Assembly (NCBI GenBank): GCA_020746995.1
Contig: JAGPXD010000005.1
Span: 2,976,001-3,040,000 of the forward strand
From: Plectosphaerella cucumerina
Taxonomy: Eukaryota; Ascomycota; Sordariomycetes; Glomerellales; Plectosphaerellaceae
Direction: 5' to 3'
Length of the DNA: 64,000 bases
The notes under the pieces were generated by a model that ran no database searches, was not told the origin of the DNA, and worked only from the letters and a program-made list of their open reading frames with translations. Within the stretch, counting starts at the first letter, position 1; every line of letters begins with the position of its first letter. Shown piece by piece: positions 40,630 through 52,576 of this stretch. Made by a program: the position numbers and the translations under genes.

Positions 40630-42097
40630 ATGTCGTCGTCGGCGCCTCGCAACGGCGAGCGCATGATCCATCAGGACTTCATCGCGAGGATCAGATACTC
40701 CAACAACCTTCCTCCGCCGCCCAACCCTCCAAAGCTTCTCGACATCCCCAACACCGGCCTGTCCAGCGGCCAGTACACAAACCCCAGTTTCGCGTCACGC
40801 CTCGCGAGGGACCAGCCCCTCAACATCGAGGCTGATGCGGAGCTCGGTATGCCGTTGGACCTGGTCGGCATGCCCAACATCTTCGAGGGCGACGAGAGCT
40901 GTGAGTAGCCCCATCCTTGGACAGGAGAGACGCGCTTGCTGACGCCCACCAGCCATCCAGCCGCCCGCGGTGCAGCCGCACATCCACCCTCACGACCGCC
41001 CTCTCCTCCGACCGCTGGCCACCCTCGGCCGCCCCAAGGGCACAGACACATCCGTCTCCTTCCTGAGAAGAACCGAGTACATCTCGTCCATGGGCAGCAA
41101 ACGCGCCCCCGCCGCGTCCAACGCCTTCCTCCAACCCAAGATCAAGCGCCCCGAGAAGCGCCGCGTCGCCGAGCCCGAGGCCGGCTCGCCCGCCGCCATC
41201 CGCCGTAAGATCGAAAAGTCCTTCGAAGTCGCCCTCCGCTACGCAAAGGACCCCCGCTCCGTCCCCCACCCGACCAAGAAGTCAGGCGTCCACGTCGTCG
41301 AGTCGTACCCCTTCCTCCCCGACCTCGACGCCTTCCCCGACGCAGGCGCCTACGTCACCGTCAAGCTGCAGAACAACCCCGTTCCCGCCTCGGCCGTCTA
41401 CGACCGCCGCCTCCTCAGCTCCATCCTCCGCCCCATCCCCAAGACGGCCGAGGAGGACGAGGCCTACAACGCCGCCCTCGAGGACTATGAGCGCGACCCC
41501 GAAAACTTCCCCAAGCCTTCCAACCTTCTCGACTACCAGTACTTCCTCCCCGCCGACGCCCACGTTGGCGAGCGCTTCCGCGCCTCCTTCGACATTGACA
41601 ACCCCGACCGCGCCGCCCCCGAGCTCTACACCCACTCCTCCAAGGACCTCGGCCCCTGCTTCCAGTTCACGCGCCTGCGCGCCTACGAGACTACAAAGGA
41701 GACCGAGTTTGACGCGCCCGACAAGTACTCGGACGAGCTCATCGTGGCCTTCAGCGACCTCGACGGCCCCGCCGCGGGCGACCACCACGTCATTCGCCAG
41801 CGCGCCGCCTACTTCTACCCCGTCATGCAGCGCAGCACCATCCGCCCCCAGCGCGAGAAGAATATCCTGCGCACCATGAGCCAGGCCGACCCGCCGGAGA
41901 ACGAGGTTAACCAGCTTGATATCGTCGTGGCTGATCCTGGTGAGGAACTGCTCGAGGTCGCTCGTCGATTCAAGGCGAACCCGCTCCTGGCTCATACCGA
42001 GGCCCAGGGCGAGGAGCAGCCTGCTGAGGACGAGGGAGCGAGGGGAGGACACCGGTCGCCGATGACGGATCTGGATGCTGAGGGCGAGGAGGACTAG
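40630..42097 (+). CDS. PAF1: RNA polymerase II-associated factor Paf1
   Basis: Exons 40630-40900 and 40953-42097 give 471 residues. Paf1 is the core subunit of the Paf1 complex, which travels with RNA polymerase II and promotes histone H2B ubiquitination and elongation. The N-terminus has the conserved block DFIARIRYSNNLPPPPNPPK, then PLNIEADAELGMPLDL. Next come SFLRRTEYISS and the central EEDEAYNAALEDYERDPENF. The C-terminal half includes NLLDYQYFLPADAHVGERF. The tail is acidic and Gln/Glu/Asp-rich, as usual. The intron has GTGAGT, CTGAC and CAG. A microsatellite lies in its promoter-side spacer. Confidence 0.96.
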
Positions 42098-42456
42098 CGG
42101 TGGGAGGGTTTTGTATACAATTGTGTTACATGTCAAGGGAGTTTGCGGCAGCCCCAAGACCAGGGTTGCAATGGCTAAAAATGCGGTATTGCTTGATAGA
42201 CCCAGAGAGTGTAAATCGAGTTGGCCCACGTCCACTGATCGGGGTGAGTATGAAGCGTATGGGGGCTGTTTCTTTGCCATGCGATTGAGATACTTTCGGC
42301 TGTTCAGGGGTTCATCACTCGGGTGGTGTCATGCCGAATGACTCTTATCTGTGCTGTGCCGCAGCGTGAGGGGGGATAAATACCCCTGCCCAATCCCATA
42401 CCTCTCTCTCATCATGTAAATGATCACGAAGCCAGCAACCATAATTCTCGGGCACA
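42098..42456. other. Tandem intergenic region
   Basis: 359 bp between PAF1 and the 2EXR gene. Nothing distinctive was seen. Confidence 0.4.
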
Positions 42457-43332
42457 ATGATGAAACTGTTCAAGACATTAACGCCTGCAAAAAAGAATCC
42501 TGCACCCCTCAAGGAGGGGCGTCCCGGCACAGGCCGCCCTCACAGCGAGGCCCCTATTTTCCATCATTTCACACTGCTGCCTTTTGAGCTTCGCCAGCAC
42601 ATCTGGGAGCTGAGCATTGAGCCCCGCCGGGTCGTCGTGCGACCTCGAGGGGTCACTTTCGAGACCAAAGAGGAGAGGATGTGGTACGGAGGAGTGGATC
42701 CTTGTCTGCCGCCGTTGACAATGGCACCAGGCTCCCTACACGCCTGTACAGAGTCTCGATCCTACCTTCTGCGATACTACACCAAGGCCTTCCTCAGGGA
42801 CTCCGCCCCATTCTACATATGGGTCAACTTCGACATCGATACCATCTGCGTTATTGACCAGGGACTTGTTGGCTTTCCTGAAGAGATGCGCCTCATCAAG
42901 CACTTGCACCTGGAAATCCGGACACCAGAGGATGAAGAGCCGTTCGACTGGACGATGGGATACCACGAGTTGCGTCACATGCCGTTGCTGGAAGACCTCG
43001 AGATCCCGACGGAGTCCGGAAGGGAGTGGTGGGCGCAAGGCCTTGAGTGGATGATCGACTGGTATTACCATGAACATCACGACCCGGTGCGCTTTCGGGC
43101 GAGGATTGTCTGTGACGACCCGGACGACGAGGTCTCCGAGGTCAACCCGGACAACTATCTCAAGGTGGGCCGCGACGGCATGAGGAAGAGATGGCTGGAA
43201 CACCCGGATTTCTTTTCGGAGAATCCCGAGTTCCCAGACTCTGACGACGACACGCAATGCCAACCTCGCTGGCGGCATGTGACGGGGTGTGGATGCTCGC
43301 GGGAGGACCGCTGGCCCCCTGCCAGACCGTAG
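42457..43332 (+). CDS. 2EXR-domain protein
   Basis: Intronless, 291 residues. The 2EXR family is large, fungus-specific and without known biochemical function. The diagnostic motif is near residue 30: FHHFTLLPFELRQHIWELSI, followed by PRRVVVRP. It continues with the second half of the domain (SLHACTESRSYLLRYYTKAF, then WVNFDIDTICVIDQGL). The C-terminal part is acidic and lacks clear motifs (DSDDDTQCQPRW). There is no signal peptide or membrane segment, so it is probably cytosolic or nuclear. Many genomes have dozens of copies, so this one need not be linked to its neighbours. Confidence 0.85.
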   Translation: MMKLFKTLTPAKKNPAPLKEGRPGTGRPHSEAPIFHHFTLLPFELRQHIWELSIEPRRVVVRPRGVTFETKEERMWYGGVDPCLPPLTMAPGSLHACTESRSYLLRYYTKAFLRDSAPFYIWVNFDIDTICVIDQGLVGFPEEMRLIKHLHLEIRTPEDEEPFDWTMGYHELRHMPLLEDLEIPTESGREWWAQGLEWMIDWYYHEHHDPVRFRARIVCDDPDDEVSEVNPDNYLKVGRDGMRKRWLEHPDFFSENPEFPDSDDDTQCQPRWRHVTGCGCSREDRWPPARP

Positions 43333-43856
43333 ACGGCACGGACAGAGAGGTAGGGGCTTCGATGGCGCAGAGCGAAAAACGACTTCGAGGCGAAGGCTCG
43401 ACATGACAGCGGGAGGTTGCGACAGCCCGGTCCATTCTCATCGGCCACCTTGCGTATCTTTGATAGGTCACATCAAACAGATCAGTGAGCGTGTTTCCTA
43501 CGGGCGGCAAAGGGCGTCACCTCTTCCTTTTCTTAGACATCTGCTGCGGTTGACCTTTGGATACCGACCAGTCATCAATAGACGTGGCGTACTGAGCGTT
43601 ACCCTTGACCAGTAACACGGCAGATGCCAGGCTCGGCTCCAGCCCGTCATGCAGAGCAGGCGCGATAATCATGCCGTGTCACACCAGCCATCAGCTCGTT
43701 CAGATCAGGCTCTGGCCTGGAACCCCTCTTCTCCGCGGTTATCTAGTTTCGTTCGTGCCTTCGTGTCTGGTGACACTTTCTTAACTTCGCTGCAAAGTTC
43801 GACGACTGAGACGGACGTCTCAGCCTTTTCGTGCGCGTCCGGCTGCCAACGCTAGC
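43333..43856. other. Tandem intergenic region
   Basis: 524 bp. Frames are short and random-looking. No repeat, RNA gene or clear promoter element was recognised. Confidence 0.4.
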
Positions 43857-45922
43857 ATGGCCTTCGAACCATCGACAATGGAGCTTCCCCTGCTCGAACC
43901 TCAAGAACCGCGACCGACTACGCCGACATTGTCGCCCCCACCTGCTGCCCGATTGACGCCGGTCCGCCGCTACCGACAATGGTGGGCTGAGCTAGGACGG
44001 GATACATGGACCGACATCAGACGTGTGAAGTCAGGAGACGGTATCCTCTGGGTTCCGCTCTATATGTTCTCGGCCATCACTGTGCACTTATGTGTTCTCG
44101 TTTTCACGGAACGGTTATCGCTAACCCCCACAAGTATGTATCCGACAGGGGGACTAGGCTGTCATCCTGACGGATCTTTTGGTTACGAGGGTGACTATGA
44201 CCGTTGGGGCATTTCCGGCTTCTTCCAAATCACTATTCGAAGCGGATACCTGAGTTTCACGCAGGCCAAAGTCATCGATACCACTTGGGACGTCGTACGT
44301 ATCTTCCAGCCATCCACCACAGGATTGCGGCATCTACACAGAGTGTGGGCAGGTTCGCTAATCAAGTTTGGGTGCTGCTTGTAGGTGATCGGAAGAATCG
44401 GTCAGTCAGTCATGGCCTACTACTCCTGGCAAGCGTTCTCCAGCTACGTCAGGGTCTCGATGGAGACAGGCCCTGTCACATTCGACACCTTTTTCGCCGC
44501 GCACCTGGAAGAGACGGCCTCTCTCAAATCAACAGTAAAGATGGTCCGCGACTTTTCCACGCGACGACGCCTTCGTTCCCGACCTGCTATGGCTTTTATC
44601 ATAGTTACTATGATTCACATCCTAGCCTGGCCGACGATTGCAGGAGCGATGACCGGATATACCTCTGCAGAGAGTGCCTTCGTGTCAGATTTTAGAGGCA
44701 GCCTTACTCCTCTCGAAAATTTCCTCCCGGTTCTGTACGTGATCCACGACGGCTGGAGAGTTGATCTCGAAGGAAATTATTTGGTCACCTACAGCTGTGA
44801 GTCAAAGCCCTTGGCGTATGCCCCCCCCTGGATGGGAGGCAGTGTTGATCTGTGGACAGCCGACAGCAAACCCGATGAAGAGTGTATTCGGGCATATCTT
44901 GATGGTCCGTGCGGCAACGAACTCACAAAAGATGTGACCTTATGTATGTTTGTCCCACTTGATGCGTCTCTACATGTTCCCAACTGTTGAACTCACCATA
45001 CGCTTGCACGCGGAGTAGACATCGAGAAATATGGGCTTTTGGGGCTCACTCCTGACAGCGGTGTCAATGATGACGAGACGGAGTGGAAGGGAAAGTTTCT
45101 GGGGCCTGCTCTTAACATTTCGGTTTCCCGGGCATCAAACGCCCGGCAGAATTATACCAAGTATCCAAGTGGTTGGCCTGGCTTCTCTGAAAGCTGGAGT
45201 TCCAGGATGATTTTCACAACCATCGACTACAACAGAACCTACTCTTATGAGTATCTTGAGAACTTCGGAACATGCCAAACTCTCAAAGTATACTTCAAAG
45301 ACCCTGGCAGCATGATTCTCACATGAAAGATGCTGACGTAGAGCAGTACTACCAGTGGGGCTTCTCTTTTTTGCAACTCTTTGTAGACATGTTGCTTCTC
45401 CTCGCCTGGGCGATCGGAATTTGGGTCTTGTGGCTGAAAGCCCATTCAGAGCTATGCCGAAAAAAGATCGAGGCATCAAACAGATACCGATCTGTTCTAG
45501 ACTTGGCTGCTGCTCTCAACAGAGACATGGCCACCATCGGGGAGTCTGCCGACGGAATTTCAAACCAACAGCTTGCAAGGTTGGCCAAGACTCGGCTACA
45601 CGGTGTAGCCGTGAAAGCGGTTGATCCCGTGCCATCAGCCAGATATACGTACTGGACATGGATCAAAGAGCGCAAAGGGTGGGTTAGTGTGTATTTCCTT
45701 ACAGCTACGTGGGTTGTCCCATGGTTTCTGGTGAATTTTCTGGTCGTTGGCACAAGCATTTCAGTGGCATTGTCTGTCGGGCGGACAAGCAAGACGAAAG
45801 TCCTTCTGTTCCTTTCTGTCTTCCTTGCTTCCAGTTTACTTCTCCTCCCATTCCTGGCCGGCGGAAACGGGGGTTACATCATCGATCCGGTTGGTTTCTT
45901 CTATTCCGGTCAGCGGTATTAG
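43857..45922 (+). CDS. Fungal multi-pass membrane protein, unknown function
   Basis: Four exons, 43857-44294, 44385-44943, 45019-45250 and 45301-45922, splice in phase to 616 residues. The last intron (45251-45300, GTATCT to AAG) has a weak branch site and was chosen because it restores YSYEPWQHDSHMKDADVEQYYQWGF. Membrane segments: ILWVPLYMFSAITVHLCVLVF near the start, AMAFIIVTMIHILAWPTIAG, FSFLQLFVDMLLLLAWAIGIW and several at the C-terminus. A large, probably extracellular part with N-glycosylation sequons (NISV, NYTK, NRTY) lies between. It resembles an abundant family of Sordariomycete membrane proteins with the VIGRIGQSVMAYYSWQAF motif. No function is known to me. Confidence 0.75.
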
Positions 45923-46339
45923 CGTCGGGCATGTTTGTCCTGTTGGCACTTTCTAACTGCCATGGCCTCCACCCTACCTACACACACTCATGATCCTCGT
46001 CATCTTGGTGAGTTGGCTACGTACATACTTGCTGCAGTGACGAGCTCTTTGGATTGAGAACAAGTCTCAAGTCTTGCTAGACAAAAGTATGAGTCGAACC
46101 TGAGCACAGCTACAACACTACATCGGACGTCGGCATGAAAGTGGATGAGATGATAAGCCAGCCACTTTCCAGGCGGCAGCAGCTGCAGTATGATTGAGTG
46201 TGAACATATTCTGAATTCGATAGGGTCCGAGATCAAGGACTGATATTTCCACATTTGGTCCCTGCCCCATTTGTATTGTCCCCGCCCAAGGCGTTCCTAT
46301 GGTGTACAGAAGTAGTGATCCTATTTCTCAGAAGATAGC
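45923..46339. other. Convergent intergenic region
   Basis: 417 bp between the 3' ends of the membrane protein and the glycosyltransferase genes. Nothing notable was seen. Confidence 0.4.
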
Positions 46340-49300
46340 TCAATCATGTTCACGCCATTGTCGAGCCCAAGAGGCAACAGCATGTGCACATGATGCGTCC
46401 TGCCGCCGCATTCGCAGAGTATCAAACCCGCTCAAAACTTGCTGGTCATCCACATCCAGACGCTTCGCAAGGTGTTCTCCCTCTGAGAACCCAGCCCTGG
46501 CAATGGAATCTCTAGTGTTTCGGTTGGTCATGTGCCAAACAGTCTTGTACAAGCCCATCAGAGGGTATGCGCCGGAGCCCGTGGCAACTGGTGAAGTGGT
46601 GGGTTAGCGGCACGATCCTTTTGAGTAACCCCCAAAGACCACAGGAGAGAAGTAAAGGGATACTCACGTGCAATCATGTTGACTGCCATGGTGAAAACGG
46701 CGGCAAAAACTCCGGCAATCAAGCCCAGGGGACCAAGCCGCCTGACAGTCCTGTAGGGTACTAGGACCAGTCCGGTCAGGCTATCCTTCAGCATGAAGAA
46801 GATCAGGAAGGCCCCGAGGACCAGCCCGGATTGAACGTCACGCACCTCTCCGATGTACCTGACGTCTTGGCCAACGAGTCTCGGGAGGGAGCGGAACCCC
46901 TCGGTGAAAGCAAAGGGGATGACTGAGATGCCGGCGAGGAGAGCTACGATGAGCGAACCGAAGGCGGCAAGCATAACGAGCAAGAATCGAGCAGCTAGCT
47001 CATTGTGGCTTCTCCGTGGTGCAGAGTCGTGATCGGCCTCTCTTCCATCTTCAGAGCTGCGGGCGAGTGCGATGCCGTCCTCCTCATCCGTCTGCCGTCG
47101 CCGTGAGAAGGTCTTGGCTGGCCTGATGATGACCCTTGCCACTGCCGTCGTGACATTGACCACAGTAACGAAAGCCGCCGCGATCGTTGCCGTGAAGGGG
47201 TCCCAGTGGGTTTTCCGAATAATCAGCCGCCGAGTTTCGCACCGCTTCAGGCGTCGACTGTCGAGCCTGTGGTGGCGTACCAGGATTTCCGCTGCCACCC
47301 TTGACAGTCTGATTCTGCAGCCCCCTGAGCTGTACGTCCAGAAGGCAGCTTGGCCTTTGATGACTTCGCATTCGATTGTGTCTCGGGGGAGCTGGGAGTG
47401 AAAAGACATGGCCGCCTGTTTCACGCCACACTCTGCGCGCATCTTCTGGGCGATGATGCTGGCTGATTCCGCTGCCTCTGGACTGAGGCAGTATGTGATG
47501 GCTTTGACGAGCTTCTCGACTGTCACGGATTTTTGGGGAATAGGTGCTGGGCCCGCACCGGCGACGGCCACCATGTTTCCCCAGAAAGGCTGGCTGTTCG
47601 TTACGTCCCGTCAGCAGCTCGATCAGAGTCCAAGGGTCGTTGTCGAGACGTACTCGCCAAAGAAAGGAATGATGGCCGTTGGTTTTCCAAACGAAAGACC
47701 ACAGGCTGTCGTGCCCGCGCCTCCATGATGGACAACGGCGGACACTCGTTGGAAAAGCCATTCGTGCGGACAGTCGTCGAGGAACATGATCTGGTCGCTC
47801 TCGGGTCCGCTCAGCTTGCTCCAGCCTCTGGAAATCAGAGCGCGGGTCCCAGTGACACGAATCGCTTCGATCAGCATAGCTGAGAGAGCTGCTGGGTCGT
47901 CAATCACGATGCTGCCAAAACCAATATACAGAGGAGGGGGACCGGAGCCGAGGAATTCGGCAAGCTCTTTAGGCGGTTCGTAGATCGGCGCGTTGCGAAA
48001 GAAGAAGCCGCAAACGTCTGGAGAGATCAGCGGCGTGCTGGAGTGACAACAGCTTCGATGACCGTACCGATGTGAGAACCCCAATCTTCCGGCTTGGGAA
48101 CTAGTGCTGGAGACCAGCAATATGTGAAGGGGACCTTGAGAGTTTCCGCCAGCCGAGGACCTTCGGAGAACAAGACGGGTTCGAGATCAAGGCCTAACCT
48201 CCACTCGTTGATCACGTCGCCGAGACTGGGATGGGTGGTGTTAGCCCTGGTTCTTGGGACAGAATATCTCGAACCTAGATAGTAAAAAACAACACGTAGG
48301 TCAAAAAATACTAGGTAGGTATGTAGGTACTCACCCTTGCCAGGTCAAAAATTCAACCAGCCCGTACGACAAGTAGTTGGCCTCCGAAATGTCGGCTTTT
48401 CCTTTTCCCCCAAGGTTGATGTTGACCAAGGGATGCGGGAAAGCGGATGTGCTCGACCAGGGCATCGTGAACATTAAATGGAGCGGAATACCAAGAGCCT
48501 GAGCACAGTGGATGTGTGCGAAGCTAGGAGGATTCGCGATGATAGCATCAGCGACGAACGGGTCGGAGCTGTATGGGTCAGAATCGATACACGAGAGCCA
48601 AAACCGACGCAGCATGGCGGCAACCATGCTGCGCTTCCTCTGGACATCGCGGGCCTTGATGCTGTCCAGGCTGGGTATCAAGCCGGGGTTGCGAACCATG
48701 TATGCCATCAGCTCAGCTGGGTCGCCTCCCACGGGGAAGAAGTCGAGGTTTGCCTTTCGCACAAAAGACTCGAAGACGTCATGTGTTGCGAGTCTGACGC
48801 GGTGGCCGTGCCGCTGAAGCTCGTTACCGAGAGCCACGAATGGTTGGACGTCGCCGCGGCTGCCGACCACTTGGATGACGATATTCAGCTTGACAGGGAA
48901 CTCTTGCGTATTGTTATTCGGATTCAGGTTCGGCTTAGGGGTACTCTGGGGCTGTCGGGGCTCCGGACTCTGGGGCTGTAGGCCCGGTGAGGGTTTGTTC
49001 GAACTGGAGCGACGGGCCAGGTTTGCGCTGACGGAGTGACCAAGGGCTCGAATGGCGCCCTCGCCAATGTCCAGTTGAAGCCTGCCATCCCCTGGTCGCC
49101 ATCCTGAATTAGGACTTGAATAGCGAGATCGACTTGAGATGTTGAGATTCCATGGTGGTACTTGCCTGAAGCAGAGACATGGTCCTGGATAGAACCTCCC
49201 CAGGTCACCGTACGCCGATAATCCCTTGTCGAGTGTCTTCTGTCTCCTATAGTCGAGTGACCTGCGTCTGTACTGAGCATGGTTGTGATTTGGTTCCCTC

Positions 49301-49365
49301 GAGCCAGCTTTCAATCGTCGTAGTCTTCTGGTCGTCTGCCAAGGAGCAAAAGGAAGCGGATACAT
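46340..49365 (-). CDS. Sterol 3-beta-glucosyltransferase-like UDP-glycosyltransferase
   Basis: Five exons, 48335-49365, 48068-48225, 47654-48017, 46668-47593 and 46340-46587, give up to 908 residues. The N-terminal lobe starts LNIVIQVVGSRGDVQPFVAL, typical of the GT28-like sterol glucosyltransferase group that includes Atg26. It continues with RLATHDVFESFVRKANLDFF and CAQALGIPLHLMFTMPW. The donor-site block is CPHEWLFQRVSAVVHHGG, then AGTTACGL and PFFGDQPFWG. A C-terminal region with two or three hydrophobic segments (LLVMLAAFGSLIVALLAG; LGLIAGVFAAVFTMAV) could anchor it in a membrane. The start is uncertain: ATG 49365 is the only in-frame Met before the catalytic lobe, and the first 100 residues look unlike a folded domain. 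No PH or GRAM domain is seen, unlike Atg26. Confidence 0.87.
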
Positions 49366-49664
49366 ATACCCAAGTGCCTTGAATGTTGATGCTTTAGGTA
49401 GTGGGTGGTGGCAAGCTTTTGTCCCTCGTCCTCTGCAATGAGGTGGTCAACCGCCTTTGAAAGGCAGTCCAGGCGGCTGTGCAATTAAGGGCAGGCAGGG
49501 AACATCGAGTGCCTACCTGCAGGTAGACACCTGTGCTAGCGAGTCATGGGCATGGGAGAACAAGCCTCTATCCTGGGAAACCGAGCAACCCGAGGTCGCG
49601 TACAACAACCCGACCTGGAGAATTTACAACATTATTTTTAAGGCCAAGGACCACTGAAACTATC

Positions 49665-50897
49665 TCATTTCTCCGAAAGCACACCCAGCGGCCAAGACAG
49701 AGCCTCCGCCCAGAAACTCCCGAGCTCATTCGCAATGGACCGAACCACAGCTGCCCCCGACTCGCCAAACACCCAAAACCCCCGACACCGGTGCAGGGCG
49801 GCGCCGTAATATGCCAGGACCACCAGCGCCTCAGGGCGATGCTGATACAGCGCCGCCGAGAAATCGTCCCCCATCACCAACGGCCACGTCACGACCGCCT
49901 GCACGGCGACGTCGGGCCTGTCTGGCTCCGTCGCCGCCACACCAAGCACCCACTGGATCCAGTTCGCGGCGGAGATGCAGGCCTCAACCAGCGAGGGCTG
50001 CGAGTACGCTGACGACTCGAGCTGCCTCATCAGCCCGGCGGTCTCCGTGCCACGGCTCAGCTCTTCCTTTCGCTCTATCCATTCAATGCAGAGGAGGGGC
50101 TTCAGGTCTGATTCGAGAATCTGGGGCCAATGGCCGTCGATGACAGCTCTGACTCCATCGTGGAGTTTGACGTAGCCCAGGAAGTTGCCAACGAAATCGG
50201 AGAGGATATGGTCCGCCGTGGATAAAGTATCGTGGAGGACGTGGAAACCGAGGAGGGTCGCGAAGAGGAGGGATGGAATGTTCTTTCTGCCGGAAACGTC
50301 GGCTCCGGCGTCGTTGAACCTTCCCAGGGCGCGAGTCTGCAGCTCGGTTGCTTGGCGGCGATACTTTGCTGTTGTGGCAGCGTCCGTGGCGGCGACGGAC
50401 CGGTGCAGCGCTGACAGGGCGAGGAGTTGATCGAGGAGGTAAGGTGCCTCCTCCGCATTGTCGACGGCGGTATTGATGATGGGGTAGGTGTCGCCAGACA
50501 GTGCCAGGAAGGTGCCCAGGTTTGTGTGCGCGTGGAGCAGCAGAGCCATGTGAGTCGTTGTGAAGCTGCCGCCGGCCTCGCTCGCGGCGTGAGCATCGGC
50601 ACCTGTTTCGATGGCCGCCACCATAGCCGCTGCCGGCACTCCCTCGGCCGCTGTGGAGCTTGTGGCCGAGGTGCCCGGGGAGCGTGCTGGATCGCCTTGG
50701 GTGGTATTGTACGCGCACGCACGGCTGCCGAGGATGCATCTTGCGCACCGCGGGCGCTGCTCATCGCATTTCACCCGGCGTGCTTTGCAGACGAGGCAGC
50801 CATTTCTCGACTTCCTGTGCTTGCGCCGGTTTTCAGGCAGCCTCTTGCTGGCCTCCGGCTCGGGTTCTGGTACGGCCGGGGGAAAGGGTGAGACCAT
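49665..50897 (-). CDS. Zn2Cys6 transcription factor, UPC2-like type
   Basis: Intronless, 410 residues. The zinc cluster is complete with canonical spacing: C34-x2-C37-x6-C44-x6-C51-x2-C54-x6-C61, within HRKSRNGCLVCKARRVKCDE. The layout (N-terminal cluster, short linker, then THMALLLHAHTNLGTFLAL and PYLLDQLLALSALHRSVA) resembles the Upc2 group of sterol-responsive regulators, whose C-terminal domain binds ergosterol. This likeness is from pattern memory only. It lies 299 bp from the start of the sterol-glucosyltransferase-like gene on the same strand and is followed upstream by an RTA1-like gene, so a link to sterol or membrane-lipid control is suggested but unproven. Confidence 0.9.
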   Translation of the reverse strand: MVSPFPPAVPEPEPEASKRLPENRRKHRKSRNGCLVCKARRVKCDEQRPRCARCILGSRACAYNTTQGDPARSPGTSATSSTAAEGVPAAAMVAAIETGADAHAASEAGGSFTTTHMALLLHAHTNLGTFLALSGDTYPIINTAVDNAEEAPYLLDQLLALSALHRSVAATDAATTAKYRRQATELQTRALGRFNDAGADVSGRKNIPSLLFATLLGFHVLHDTLSTADHILSDFVGNFLGYVKLHDGVRAVIDGHWPQILESDLKPLLCIEWIERKEELSRGTETAGLMRQLESSAYSQPSLVEACISAANWIQWVLGVAATEPDRPDVAVQAVVTWPLVMGDDFSAALYQHRPEALVVLAYYGAALHRCRGFWVFGESGAAVVRSIANELGSFWAEALSWPLGVLSEK

Positions 50898-51555
50898 GCC
50901 GATGGATGGGAGACAGTGGGTAGATCGGTTACTGGGTTGATCGGGTTGGGTAAGACGATGAGTCGCATTCGATGTCTTTCGAGACCTGGACGCAACGAGG
51001 TGGCGGGCTCGTCTTGGATGTTATGCGAAGTCCTCGGGCTGAACCTGACTCGACACTTGTAGACACCCCTGCTAAACGAGCCAACGCGAGCCAAACCGAG
51101 CGTACCCGAGACAAGCTAAGGCGTACTAACCTGGCCGTCCCATCATTCTGTTTCATTTCGCATGGCTTGCTTCGCCACTTAGGCACCTCGGGAGGTGTCT
51201 TGCAGACAGGTCCAGTAGCTTTGGGTGGGCTGTACTAGTGTGTCTAGGGCTGGTCTACAGAGGCAGTGAAAAATAGTTGTTGGCTCTGTAATTGACCAGC
51301 TCTGCAGATGACCGAGTTCTGTAAATGACGAGGTCTGACCAAATTGACTAGTTGAACAGATAGGCTGCGAGGGCGAATGGACTGTTACGGCGAGTGAACT
51401 GGCTGTGTTGAGAAGTCACTGACTCGGGCTCCGTCATTTAAGAGGCGGAGAAAAATGCATCAATATTTGCCCGTGACTCTCACGTGGTCTAAAATCTAAA
51501 GTGTACCTGGTGTAGAATGTTCCTAGCCGCCTGGCATCGGGTAACGACCCTTCCC
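50898..51555. other. Intergenic region with degenerate short repeats
   Basis: 658 bp that should carry the promoter of the Zn2Cys6 gene. Four imperfect 16-19-bp units of the type CTCTGTAATTGACCAG lie at 51284-51351. No gene was recognised. Confidence 0.45.
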
Positions 51556-52576
51556 TCACCGGCGGGCCATCCCATACGCATCTGACCCATGCTCAAAGTC
51601 AACACCGCTATCTAGAACCTTGTGCTGCACTAACACATCTCCGGGATGGCTGACGGCAAGGATGACAGCCACGATGAGCATCAACAGCGCATCCAGCGTA
51701 TACACGTAGACCTCCTTCTTGACGAGACTGCCATCATGTCCCTGCGCGTACTCCACCATGCGAAAGAGGGATCGTATGAGGATCAGCACGCTGACAACGT
51801 AGAGAACCAAGATGAACCTGTTCCAGGGACTGCCGTTGGCTCGAGATTTGGCCGTTGGTCTTCTCCAGATTCGGAAGTGAAAGGTGGCCGTGACCAGCAT
51901 GAACCCGCTGAAGAAGACTACCTGGATGCCGAGGCCGAGGAGAATCACGTTGTTGCCGAGGTTTTGGGTTGACTCGTCGCTTGCGCCGGCGAGGAGGCCG
52001 CCGCCTTGGAATCCCGTTAGCTCGAATTGTCGATGGCTAGCCAGGAGGCGGGAGGCAGGATGGCCAATCGTTGGAATGGTGGGAACATACCGCCGCCTTG
52101 TGCAAGAATGGACAGGATATCTCCCAGAAGGAAGAGCTTCGTGAGCCATTTCAACCGAACCAGGGAGTACTCCTCTCCACCCAAGAGTCGAATCAGTCGA
52201 CCAAGCACCATGTAAATCGAAGCTGCGTAAAACGCCGGGCCGAGGAGAATCAACATGGTCTGCAGCATGTAGGGGACCAAGGTCCAGTCAGGAGTTTCGG
52301 AGGAGGAGTAGGCTCGTCCGCCGTAGCCGACTGCTTCGACTGTGGATTCGTGTATCAGCAATTGCATCACAGCGCGAAGGGAAGTCTTTGGTGCTTACAC
52401 AGACATCCCACCAGGAAGGGAATAAAGCACCATGTCCTCTTTTGTATCAAAAGCTGGAGATGGCGAGCGGAAACGGCGGTAAATGCAATCGTGAAAATGA
52501 CTGCCGCGGCTAGCGATGGCTTGTAGAGATAGAGCTTGAACTCCGTGACGTCGAAGTCTGATGTGGTGGTGGACAT
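51556..52576 (-). CDS. RTA1-like membrane protein
   Basis: Exons 52399-52576, 52091-52339 and 51556-52004 give 291 residues. RTA1/RTM1 proteins are seven-helix membrane proteins connected with resistance to 7-aminocholesterol and with lipid export (yeast Rta1, Rsb1). The reading frame shows the family's alternation of hydrophobic helices. It includes FLVGCLFEAVGYGGR spanning the first intron, VPYMLQTMLILLGPAFYAASIYM, RLIRLLGGEEYSLVRLKWLTK, GGGLLAGA and the late NRFILVLYVVSVLILIRSLFRMVEYAQG, a strong RTA1 motif. The second splice junction gives a run of five glycines, so its exact acceptor could differ by a codon. Divergent from the GH3 beta-glucosidase. Confidence 0.9.
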
